Positions 51,202-59,947 of a stretch of DNA of 64,000 bases are shown piece after piece. How positions within the stretch are numbered: position 1 is the stretch's first letter; each line of letters opens with the position of its first letter. The stretch spans positions 1,922,001 through 1,986,000 of the forward strand of contig NVQB01000001.1 in the NCBI GenBank assembly GCA_002319075.1. Direction: 5' to 3'. Under the pieces are notes generated by a model. The model saw only the letters and a list, made by a program, of their open reading frames with translations, ran no database searches and was not told the DNA's origin. Both the position numbers and the translations under genes were made by a program. The stretch is from Sphingobacteriaceae bacterium. GTDB taxonomy: Bacteria; Bacteroidota; Bacteroidia; B-17B0; Aurantibacillaceae.

Positions 51202-54200
51202 TTACACTTCGTTAGGCACCTCAGGAAACTGGATCAGGTCTTCAATTTGCGACAGAACCTGCGCAGAACGTTTCACAGAATCCACATCTTCAATGGTTAA
51301 ATATAACTTATTGTTTTGTTCTTTCAAGGTGCAAAGGTTCGGATATTTTTGCGCGTACATAAGGGATGCCTGAAACATAGGACTTGAAAAATAGTCACTC
51401 TGCTGTTTGTTTAAAAAGTACGCAAGCATTTTTTTATTTTTCAAGGTAAGCTTCTCAAAACCAAGGCGCATGGCTTTCCAGCGCAGACGCACCACATTAA
51501 TCAATTCTATAGCTTCAGCCGGAATTGGTCCGAACCTGTCGCGTAAATTCTTTTCAAACAAAACAAGATCTTCTTCTTTGGTGATATTATCCAGTTCCCT
51601 GTAAAGCATCAGGCGCTCGGTCAGACTGCTCACATAAGCATCCGGAATTAATAATTGTAAATCTGTATCCACAACGGTTTCTTTTACAAACTGTCTTGAG
51701 AACACAGAGTTATCCGTTACCTGATTTGTATCTACAATGTCTTTATACCAATCTTCTTCTTTTAACTCTTCAACGGCTTCATTCAAAATTTTCATGTAAG
51801 TATCAAAACCCATATCATTAATGAACCCACTTTGCTCTCCTCCCAATAAATTGCCGGCACCGCGAATATCCAAATCACGCATCGCAATCTGGAATCCACT
51901 TCCAAGATCACTGAAGTCTACGATTGCTTTTAATCTTTTTCGAGCTTCACTCGTTAATAATATTTGAGAAGGCGCTAACAGGTAACAAAAAGCCTTTTTA
52001 TTACTTCTTCCCACGCGACCGCGCATCTGGTGTAAATCGCTTAATCCGAAATTTTGAGCATCGTTAATTATAATAGTATTGGCGTTACTAATGTCTAATC
52101 CGCTTTCAATAATGGTGGTGGCTACTAAAATATCGTAATCGCCTTCCATAAAACCCAGCATAACATCCTCGAGCTTGTCGCCGGGCATTTGACCGTGGCC
52201 AATGGCAATACGCGCATCCGGCACAAGCCTTTGCAAGATTCCTGCAACCTCGGTTATATTACCTACTTTATTATTTACAAAAAACACCTGGCCTCCGCGT
52301 TGCAATTCGTAGCTTATTGCATCACGAATTAATTCTTCATCAAAAGTATGCAACTCTGTTTGCACGGGATAACGATTTGGCGGAGGTGTTGAGATTGCTG
52401 AAAGATCTCTCGCGCCCATCAAACTAAATTGTAAAGTTCTTGGAATAGGCGTTGCAGTAAGTGTTAGAGTATCAATATTCGCTTTAAAAGTCTTTAATTT
52501 ATCCTTTACCCCTACGCCAAATTTTTGTTCTTCGTCAATAATAAGTAAGCCTAGGTCTTTAAACTTTACGTCTTTACTTACCAATTTATGCGTGCCTATT
52601 AAAATATCTATTTTTCCTTCTGACAAACGCTTAAAAATTTCTTTCTGATCCTTCGCAGACCTGAAACGATTGATGTATTCTACTGTGCACGGAAGATCGC
52701 GAAGTCTTTCTTTAAATGTTTTATAATGTTGATAAGCAAGAATAGTTGTTGGCACAAGCACGGCCACTTGTTTACTATCGCATACCGCTTTAAAGGCTGC
52801 ACGCACCGCGATCTCAGTTTTTCCAAACCCTACATCCCCACAAACCAACCTATCCATAGGATGCGAACGCTCCATGTCTCGTTTTACATCACGCGTTACC
52901 TTAATCTGATCTGGCGTATCTTCATAAATAAATGAAGCTTCCAATTCATGTTGCAAATAATTATCTTTTGGAAAAGGGTGTCCGGGTTTTGTTTTGCGTT
53001 GTGCGTATAATTTGATAAGATCGTAAGCCAGCTCCTTTACGTTGCGTTTTGTTTTCGCCTTCAGAGTCTGCCAGGTAGTACTGCCTAATTTATCGATGCG
53101 CGGCACCTGACCTTCTTTGCCGCTATATTTACTAATACGGTGTAAACTATGAATACTTACATATAAAGTATCGTTGTCGCGAAATAATAATTTTACGCTT
53201 TCCTGCTCTTTGCCATTGATATTAAGTTTGTGAAGTCCGGCAAAACGACCAATACCATGATCTATATGGGTTACATAATCACCTGGGTTAAGCGTGAGCA
53301 ATTCTTTAATGGTAAAAGCTTCGGCATTTTTATGTTTAGCCTCTTTTAATTTAAAACGGTGATACCTTTCAAAGATCTGGTGATCTGTATAAATCGCGAT
53401 CTTCAGATCTTCATCAATAAACCCTTCGTGAATATTGATAGGCAAATAATCGATCAGGGTATCGTAAGTGCGATGTTCTTTTACAAGCAAATCATTAAAA
53501 ATGGTAATAAGACGATCGGCTTGTTTTACGTTATCCGTTAAAAAATAATTTTTGTATCCGCGCGTTTTATTCTCCTTCAAATTAGAAATCAATAGTTCAA
53601 AATTCTTATTGAAGGAAGGTTGCGGACGTTGATTAAATTTCAGAGTATCAGAGGAAAGCAAAGAACTAATTCCAAATTCAATAACCGGAAAACCTTTTAT
53701 GGTGAATTTTAATTCCGTAGAATCAGAAAATAATTTTTCAGGCGGAACCTGTTTTACTTCTCCCGTTTGATTGTTATAGGCTTTGCGCGCTGACTCCAGT
53801 TTTTTGTCGAAAACATCAAACATATAGTTGGCATCTTCCATCACTAACATGCTATCAGCCTTATCAAAATAATTAAAGAGTAAGGCTTTGTCTTCGTTAA
53901 ATAAAGCTGAATTAATATTTGGAATGATAGTTACAAAATCAAAATTCGCAGTTGATAATTGCGTGGAGGGATCAAAGGTTTTTATCGCTTCTACATCGTT
54001 TCCAAATAATTCAATCCTGTAGGGATATTCATTCGCGAAAGAATAAACATCTATAATTCCCCCGCGAATACTGAACTGACCGGGTTCAAAAACAAAGTCA
54101 ACATGCTCAAAATTATATGAACTTAAGAACTCAGAAATAAATTCAATAGATAACTTTTCGTTCTTTTTTATTTGTAAGGTATTTTGGTGTAACTGTTTTT

Positions 54201-54585
54201 TAAGTGTCACCTTCTCACTTAGCGCCTGCGGATAAGTAACAACAACACCTTTAAAATTATCTTTAGAAAGTAAATTTAAAACCTCAGCACGCTCCTGGAT
54301 ATTTGCGTTAGTTGTTTTCTCAATCTGGTAGGGTTGTTTGTAGGTTTCTGGAAAAAATAAAACTTTTTCTTTGGGAAGAAGAGCATCCAAATCATTCAAA
54401 ATGTAAGCCGCTCTTTCTTTATCAGAAGCAATAACAATCAGATTTTTGTGTGTTTGCAAAACAATGCTTTGCAATAAAAAAGACAAAGAAGATCCGTTTA
54501 AACCCTGAAACCAATGATTTTGGTTAAGGTTTAGCTCTTGCAATCGGGAATCAAAAATCCCTTCAAGGGACTTGTTAAGTAACAT
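51202..54585 (-). CDS. mfd: Transcription-repair coupling factor
   Basis: Mfd displaces RNA polymerase stalled at DNA lesions and recruits UvrA. The 1127-aa protein has the N-terminal UvrB-like domain (GSSLSFLLQSIVL; FEPGQFSIRGGIIDVYSFAN), the RNAP-binding CarD-like domain (GDYVTHIDHGIGRFAGL), and the helicase core (Walker A GDVGFGKTEIA, LIIDEEQKFGV, TATPIPRTLQ, QMRGRVGRSNKKAFCYLL). The C-terminal TRCF domain follows. The length is typical. It is the first gene of the run with the kinase and ABC importer. Confidence 0.97.
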   Translation of the reverse strand: MLLNKSLEGIFDSRLQELNLNQNHWFQGLNGSSLSFLLQSIVLQTHKNLIVIASDKERAAYILNDLDALLPKEKVLFFPETYKQPYQIEKTTNANIQERAEVLNLLSKDNFKGVVVTYPQALSEKVTLKKQLHQNTLQIKKNEKLSIEFISEFLSSYNFEHVDFVFEPGQFSIRGGIIDVYSFANEYPYRIELFGNDVEAIKTFDPSTQLSTANFDFVTIIPNINSALFNEDKALLFNYFDKADSMLVMEDANYMFDVFDKKLESARKAYNNQTGEVKQVPPEKLFSDSTELKFTIKGFPVIEFGISSLLSSDTLKFNQRPQPSFNKNFELLISNLKENKTRGYKNYFLTDNVKQADRLITIFNDLLVKEHRTYDTLIDYLPINIHEGFIDEDLKIAIYTDHQIFERYHRFKLKEAKHKNAEAFTIKELLTLNPGDYVTHIDHGIGRFAGLHKLNINGKEQESVKLLFRDNDTLYVSIHSLHRISKYSGKEGQVPRIDKLGSTTWQTLKAKTKRNVKELAYDLIKLYAQRKTKPGHPFPKDNYLQHELEASFIYEDTPDQIKVTRDVKRDMERSHPMDRLVCGDVGFGKTEIAVRAAFKAVCDSKQVAVLVPTTILAYQHYKTFKERLRDLPCTVEYINRFRSAKDQKEIFKRLSEGKIDILIGTHKLVSKDVKFKDLGLLIIDEEQKFGVGVKDKLKTFKANIDTLTLTATPIPRTLQFSLMGARDLSAISTPPPNRYPVQTELHTFDEELIRDAISYELQRGGQVFFVNNKVGNITEVAGILQRLVPDARIAIGHGQMPGDKLEDVMLGFMEGDYDILVATTIIESGLDISNANTIIINDAQNFGLSDLHQMRGRVGRSNKKAFCYLLAPSQILLTSEARKRLKAIVDFSDLGSGFQIAMRDLDIRGAGNLLGGEQSGFINDMGFDTYMKILNEAVEELKEEDWYKDIVDTNQVTDNSVFSRQFVKETVVDTDLQLLIPDAYVSSLTERLMLYRELDNITKEEDLVLFEKNLRDRFGPIPAEAIELINVVRLRWKAMRLGFEKLTLKNKKMLAYFLNKQQSDYFSSPMFQASLMYAQKYPNLCTLKEQNNKLYLTIEDVDSVKRSAQVLSQIEDLIQFPEVPNEV

Positions 54586-54753
54586 TTAGGCGGCAAAATT
54601 ACACAATATCGTCCTCAAAACTCAAAAAACCCATCAAAAAAAGACTTTTTTAAGGATCTGGGGCGATTTACCACTTATACAAAAAATATAACCACCTCTC
54701 TCTAAATTTAGCTTTTTAACATTTGTATATAACGTAAAAGGAGCGCTTGGTGT

Positions 54754-54761
54754 TATCTTTG
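54754..54761 (+). promoter_or_regulatory. Candidate -7 element for the first Omp28-type gene
   Basis: TATCTTTG fits TAnnTTTG, 27 bases upstream of the ATG at 54789. No good -33 TTTG is seen at standard spacing. The 203-bp gap from mfd holds nothing else I recognise. Confidence 0.4.
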
Positions 54762-54788
54762 TTAGAATACAAATATCTGATCATTAAG

Positions 54789-56774
54789 ATGAATAAAAAT
54801 TTACTTGCCTTAAGTATACTTTTTCTTGGTTTAACAGTAACAGCACAAACACCTCGTTTGTCGCTGTTTGAAGAATTTACCGGTGAAAATTGTCCTCCCT
54901 GTGCTTCTACAAATCCTGCGCTGAATCTTATTTTAGCCGCACCAAGTAATACCGCCAAGGTCGTTTCCATCAAATGGCAGGTTCCTATTCCTTCTGCACC
55001 TACGGCTACCTGGTCACTCTACAAAACGAATAAAGCAGAGATTGACTGGAGATACCAGGGATCGGGATATGGCTATCAGAGTCAATGGGTTCAAACCGAC
55101 CCTTCCACTCCGGGAATTAGTTCAGCTCCATCGGGTCTGTTTGATGGTCAGCACCAATGGGTTTTTGGCGCTCCCAATGACCACCCTGCATATGTTTCGA
55201 ACGGCGTTATTGCCACTGCACAATCTTATACTTCCGCTTTTTCAGTTACTATGAACCGTGCCTGGGATGCCACCGGTACTTCTGTAACTCTTACAGTAAG
55301 CATTCAAGCTACTGCGCCTTTTAGCTCTGTTGGATCTCTTGTATTTCGCACTGTTATGGTAGAAGAAAGAATTCAATTTGCAAGCTCTCCGGGCAGCAAT
55401 GGCGAAACCGTTTTTGAAAACGCTGTTATAAAATCTTTTCCTTCCATTCAATCTGGTGTAGCCATGGCTAGTACGTGGACTACAGGTCAAACACAAACCT
55501 TTACTTTAAATTGCCCGCTTCCTTCTTATGTAAGAGAGAAAGCAGAGATTGCTTTTGTAGGATTTATACAAGATGACGGAAATAAAAAAGTGGCTCAGGC
55601 TGTAAGATCAGGAAAGGCCCTGTTAACGAATGATGCACTTGCCGCCGGGGCAAAAGTACCTGTTACCTGTAATAGCAATATCAATCCTGAGGTGACTGTT
55701 TTTAATAACGGTGCCGATCCTATAACCAGCATGACCATTACTCCTGCGGTGGATAATGTTGCGGGTGCAGTGAATTACTGGACAGGAAATCTTGCGCCAG
55801 GAGCATACACAACCATTCCTCTAAGCGCCATGACAACCGGCACGGTAAATAACTCTCACGTATTTTCTTACAGCGTAACATCTATCAACGCTGTTGATTT
55901 TAACCCGAGTAATAATAGTGGTAAAACAAATTACCTCGTGGCTACCGACTATCAAACCAATCCTATTGAAGAAGGATTTGTTATGGGTGCTTTTCCACCT
56001 GCAGGATTTACTGTTGTTAATCCAAACGCTGGCGCAGGCTGGAGCAGAAGCACTGCTGCGGGCGGTTTTAATGTCGGGCCTTTACAATCCGCTAAGTATG
56101 ATTTTTATAAAAACACGGTTATTGGAGATCAGGACGAACTTATTTTACCTCCGGTAGATTTAAGTGGTACCGTTGATCCTCTTATGTTTTTTGATGTTGC
56201 TTATGCGCAACGTAATTATACAAGTGATGATAAACTTGAAGTATTTGCGTCTATGGATTGCGGCGCAACCTGGACCAATTTTTACAGTGCACATGGAAGC
56301 ACTTTAAGCACCACTGCTCCCGTATCAAACACTGTTTACGTGCCAGGCAGCTCAGACGAATGGAGAACAGAAAACATTACATTTCCGGGTTACAACAAAC
56401 CAAATGTGCTTGTAAAATTTGTGGTGACTAATAATAATGGTAACAACTTATATCTTGATAATATTAACTTACTGCAATTAGAATCTCCTACAGTGGGCAT
56501 TCCAAAAATAACTACTTCACGCTCCAGCATGGTTCTTTATCCGAATCCAAGCACCGGAGTTACAAATTTAATAGTTAGCTCTGGAAGATCTTCAGATGCA
56601 ACGGTTACAGTAATCAACGCACTTGGCCAGGTGGTTTATAACAAAACAACTAATTTGACTGCCGGATCAACTACGTTACAGGTAGATCTTAAAAATTTGG
56701 CGGATGGCATTTACACGGTGTCGCTAACTACTAACGACGGAAGACTTGTAAAAAAAATAAACATTACGAAATAA
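54789..56774 (+). CDS. Omp28-family T9SS protein with CPPC motif, paralogue 1
   Basis: A 661-aa exported protein, starting at the ATG at 54789 (signal MNKNLLALSILFLGLTVTAQ). Right after the signal, LFEEFTGENCPPCASTNPA (Cys35, Cys38) is a thioredoxin-like CxxC as in the Omp28 family. A conserved block KWQVPIPSAPTATWSLY and a beta-rich middle follow. The type A sorting domain (SMVLYPNPSTGVTNL ... LVKKINITK) ends it. It shares extensive similarity with the genes at 57680 and 59948. It is predicted to be surface-exposed after T9SS export; a redox or disulfide role is an inference from the CPPC motif. Confidence 0.82.
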   Translation: MNKNLLALSILFLGLTVTAQTPRLSLFEEFTGENCPPCASTNPALNLILAAPSNTAKVVSIKWQVPIPSAPTATWSLYKTNKAEIDWRYQGSGYGYQSQWVQTDPSTPGISSAPSGLFDGQHQWVFGAPNDHPAYVSNGVIATAQSYTSAFSVTMNRAWDATGTSVTLTVSIQATAPFSSVGSLVFRTVMVEERIQFASSPGSNGETVFENAVIKSFPSIQSGVAMASTWTTGQTQTFTLNCPLPSYVREKAEIAFVGFIQDDGNKKVAQAVRSGKALLTNDALAAGAKVPVTCNSNINPEVTVFNNGADPITSMTITPAVDNVAGAVNYWTGNLAPGAYTTIPLSAMTTGTVNNSHVFSYSVTSINAVDFNPSNNSGKTNYLVATDYQTNPIEEGFVMGAFPPAGFTVVNPNAGAGWSRSTAAGGFNVGPLQSAKYDFYKNTVIGDQDELILPPVDLSGTVDPLMFFDVAYAQRNYTSDDKLEVFASMDCGATWTNFYSAHGSTLSTTAPVSNTVYVPGSSDEWRTENITFPGYNKPNVLVKFVVTNNNGNNLYLDNINLLQLESPTVGIPKITTSRSSMVLYPNPSTGVTNLIVSSGRSSDATVTVINALGQVVYNKTTNLTAGSTTLQVDLKNLADGIYTVSLTTNDGRLVKKINITK

Positions 56775-56812
56775 ACAACGATTATAAATAAAGACTACTA
56801 AAAACTATCAAA

Positions 56813-57568
56813 ATGAAAAAACATCTAGTTATTTTACTCGCAGCTCTTTCTGCAAACCTCTTATCACAAACTACAATTCAGTTACGTCACGTTGAGGCTG
56901 GAAATGTTGCATTAGCTCCTAATGGCATTATTTACTCAACAACAAAAGCTAATAAGTCTACCCTTATTAATATTGACATTACTAATACCAGTACGGTTAC
57001 TAATACTTATAAAACGAAGCGCTATGATGTTATTTTAAACAACGGAGCAGATGCTTCTTTTTGCTTTGCCGGAAATTGTTTTGCTTCCGTAACAGAAGTT
57101 TCTCCCGGGGGAACTACCCTTAACGGAGGGGCAAGCGCTTCGCAATCAAGCACCGAATATCAAATGCTTACAGCGGATATTGCTGAGGGAAGTACGCCCG
57201 GTATAAGTCATATTAAATACACTATTTTTAATGCATCCAATCCTAGCGACTCTGTTCAAATTACAATTAAATATAATGTTGCAGCTCCTGTAGGGATTAA
57301 AGAAGCAAACAAAAGTTTATCTTCTTTTGAGATCTTCCCGAATCCGGCAAAAGAAAATGCAAGCATTCTTGTAAACTCTGTAAAGTCTTTCGAGTCGCAG
57401 GTAATTGTTTATAATTCTATTGGTGCAGTTGTTTTTCAAAAACAAGTTTCGATCGTTGAAGGAAAAAACAAAATTGATTTAAATATCGAAAATCTTTCAG
57501 TGGGTATTTATTTTGCCAGCATTAAAACGGCAGAAGCAACGGTTACTAAAAAATTAGTTGTAAACTAA
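56813..57568 (+). CDS. Small T9SS type A protein with CxxxxC motif
   Basis: A 251-aa exported protein with signal MKKHLVILLAALSANLLSQ. A beta-rich domain of about 150 residues contains DASFCFAGNCFASVTE, a C-x4-C pair, and a Gly/Ser-rich GGTTLNGGASASQSS segment. The sorting domain runs from SFEIFPNPAKENASI to TKKLVVN. It lies 38 bp after Omp28 paralogue 1 and ends in a strong terminator, so the two form an operon. I do not recognise the N-terminal domain. The Cys pair could be a substrate of the CPPC proteins. Confidence 0.75.
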   Translation: MKKHLVILLAALSANLLSQTTIQLRHVEAGNVALAPNGIIYSTTKANKSTLINIDITNTSTVTNTYKTKRYDVILNNGADASFCFAGNCFASVTEVSPGGTTLNGGASASQSSTEYQMLTADIAEGSTPGISHIKYTIFNASNPSDSVQITIKYNVAAPVGIKEANKSLSSFEIFPNPAKENASILVNSVKSFESQVIVYNSIGAVVFQKQVSIVEGKNKIDLNIENLSVGIYFASIKTAEATVTKKLVVN

Positions 57569-57587
57569 TATAACGTAAAAACTGAAG

Positions 57588-57621
57588 ATCCGTTCCAAAA
57601 AAAAAGGAACGGATTTTTTTT
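57588..57621 (+). terminator. Rho-independent terminator after the small T9SS gene
   Basis: ATCCGTTCC (57588-57596) pairs with GGAACGGAT (57606-57614) around an A-rich loop, followed by a T-run. Confidence 0.9.
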
Positions 57622-57679
57622 GAATTTATACTTTTAGATTCATTATAAAACAATTAAAAACAATAAAATAAATTCGCTC

Positions 57680-59632
57680 ATGAAACAACAATTATTCCTT
57701 TTAAGTTTTTTAGTATTAGTTCTGAGTGCTGCGGCTCAGACTCCCCGTATGGTTCTATATGAAGAATTTACAGGTGAAACATGCCCGCCTTGTGCTTCTA
57801 CCAATCCAGGGTTGAATCAATTACTGGAGGCAGACTCTGCGCTTACCATTCCAATTAAATGGCAGGTTCCTATTCCTTCTGCTCCCACAAAAACCTGGTC
57901 GTTATACCAAACCAATAAAACGGAAATTGACTGGAGATGGAAAAGCACTGGTTATGGTTATACACCTCCCATTCAATCTGCACCATCCAGTAAAATCGAC
58001 GGACAAGAAGCTACGGTTTTTGGCGCGGCATCCAGCCATCCTATAGATCTAACACATAATCACCTTGTAACTGCACAATCTTATACTTCTCCTTTTTCAA
58101 TAACTATAGCGCGTGCATGGAATAAAAGTACTACAGCAGTTAATGTAACTATCACTGTGCAAGCAACAGCACCTTTCAGTTCTGTGGGATCATTGGTTTT
58201 TCGTACTGTTATGGTTGAACGTTTGATTCAATTTTCAGTGCAACCAGGCTCAAACGGTGAAAAGAATTTTGAGGATGTAGCTATTAAGTCTTTTCCAACA
58301 CTTCAATTAGGAACATCTTTACCAGGTACATGGACTGTAGGACAAACACAAACATTTACACTTAGCTGCCCTTTACCAGCCTACACAAGAAAAAAAGATC
58401 AGGTAGCTATTGTTGGCTTTATACAAGATGATGGCAACAGAAAAGTAATTCAGGCCGCAAGAGCTAATAAAGCAGCGATCCCACAAACTGCTTTGTCAGG
58501 GCTTTCAGCCAACGTAGATTTAACCTGTACAAATTTGATTACCCCTACTGTAGAAATTAAAAACGAAAGCGCCTCTGGTGCAATCACAGCTATGACTCTG
58601 ACACCTTATGTGGATGGTATTGCAGCTCCGGTTACACAATGGACGGGCAACCTGGCAGCGGGGGCTACCACCATTATTACAATGAACCAGATTTCTTCTC
58701 CGGCACTTTCGGGTAGTCATACTTTTTCATGTGATATTGATATCGCTTCACCGAGCTACAACCTTATCAAAAATACAACCCGCGTAACTTATATGAGTGC
58801 GTCTAATTACCTGGGTACACCGGTGGCACAAGGCTTTACAGCTGCTGCTTTCCCGCCACAGGGCTTTGGTGTTGTAAATCTTAACAACGGTCCAACCTGG
58901 TCGAGAAGCAATGTTAGCGGTGGGTACAACACTTCACAAGAATCTACTAAATATGATTTCTTCAATAACAGTGTTGTTGGAGACCAGGATGAATTTTATC
59001 TTCCTCCTATGGATCTTTCTACTGCAACAAGTGCGCAACTATCTTATGATTATGCTTACGCGCAACGCGTAGCTGAAAGTGATGATGCTCTTGAGTTATT
59101 TGTTTCTAACAATTGTGGTGTAACATGGACCAGCTTAATGAAAAAACATGGTTCAAGTTTAACAACCAATAGCAATCTTTATGCTAACGCTTATGTTCCT
59201 GATTCACAAAATCCTCTTGATCACTGGCAAACAGAAAGCATTGATCTTAGCGGGTATCAGCAGGCCAACCTGTTAATTAAATTTGTTGCGACAAGTGATA
59301 ATGGGAATAATCTTTACATGGATAATATTAATCTGCGATTTGCTGATGTAACAGGTATTACCAAAAATGTTATTGTGTCTTCAAACCTGAGCTTATATCC
59401 TAATCCTACCAATGGTACCACGCAATTAAAAATGATTAATATGAAAGCGGGTTCCGCAAAAATTTCTGTGGTAAATACTTTAGGACAGGTGGTTTTTGCG
59501 AAGGAAACAACTTTAACCGAAGGCGCAAACACAGTTCAGTTAGAAACTAAAGAACTTGCAGTAGGCATTTACAATGTAATAATTGATTCACAAAACGGTT
59601 CTGCCGTGAAAAAATTAAATGTGATCAAATAA
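57680..59632 (+). CDS. Omp28-family T9SS protein with CPPC motif, paralogue 2
   Basis: A 650-aa exported protein with signal MKQQLFLLSFLVLVLSAAAQ, then YEEFTGETCPPCASTNPG (Cys35, Cys38). KWQVPIPSAPTKTWSLYQ is shared with the other two paralogues, as are QSAPSSKIDGQEATVFGA and VGFIQDDGNRKV. The tail is LSLYPNPTNGTTQL ... VKKLNVIK. It is closer to paralogue 3 in its first half. It lies between two terminators and so is its own transcription unit. It probably arose by tandem duplication. Confidence 0.82.
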   Translation: MKQQLFLLSFLVLVLSAAAQTPRMVLYEEFTGETCPPCASTNPGLNQLLEADSALTIPIKWQVPIPSAPTKTWSLYQTNKTEIDWRWKSTGYGYTPPIQSAPSSKIDGQEATVFGAASSHPIDLTHNHLVTAQSYTSPFSITIARAWNKSTTAVNVTITVQATAPFSSVGSLVFRTVMVERLIQFSVQPGSNGEKNFEDVAIKSFPTLQLGTSLPGTWTVGQTQTFTLSCPLPAYTRKKDQVAIVGFIQDDGNRKVIQAARANKAAIPQTALSGLSANVDLTCTNLITPTVEIKNESASGAITAMTLTPYVDGIAAPVTQWTGNLAAGATTIITMNQISSPALSGSHTFSCDIDIASPSYNLIKNTTRVTYMSASNYLGTPVAQGFTAAAFPPQGFGVVNLNNGPTWSRSNVSGGYNTSQESTKYDFFNNSVVGDQDEFYLPPMDLSTATSAQLSYDYAYAQRVAESDDALELFVSNNCGVTWTSLMKKHGSSLTTNSNLYANAYVPDSQNPLDHWQTESIDLSGYQQANLLIKFVATSDNGNNLYMDNINLRFADVTGITKNVIVSSNLSLYPNPTNGTTQLKMINMKAGSAKISVVNTLGQVVFAKETTLTEGANTVQLETKELAVGIYNVIIDSQNGSAVKKLNVIK

Positions 59633-59651
59633 TAAAATCTAAAATTTTAGA

Positions 59652-59682
59652 AAAGCTGTTCCTGAAAAGAACAGCTTTTTTT
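59652..59682 (+). terminator. Rho-independent terminator after Omp28 paralogue 2
   Basis: AAAGCTGTTC (59652-59661) pairs with GAACAGCTTT (59669-59678), followed by a T-run. Confidence 0.9.
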
Positions 59683-59947
59683 ATGTCCTTACTTTAAGCA
59701 TGTACCCCTCAATGCCTTGCAAATAATGGCTTTCAAGCTGATGCATCAAAGGCAATCGCAAATACATGATCTTTGCATAAACAGGTAAACACGAAAAAAA
59801 TCAGCTGTAAGGTGTGCCAATTCTTACATAGAGCTATGTATTATGTTAAAATCGCATTTTCACCTCAGCTATTTTGGCATTTCCGGTGGTAAATCATTTG
59901 CAGATCATTATATTTGATATTCAATCTATAATAAAAACTAATACACC
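59683..59947 (+). promoter_or_regulatory. Intergenic region before Omp28 paralogue 3, with a candidate -7 box
   Basis: This gap contains no ORF or RNA gene I can support. TATATTTG at 59909-59916 matches TAnnTTTG and lies 32 bases before the ATG at 59948; the -33 element is not clear. The remainder is AT-rich without notable repeats. Confidence 0.35.
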
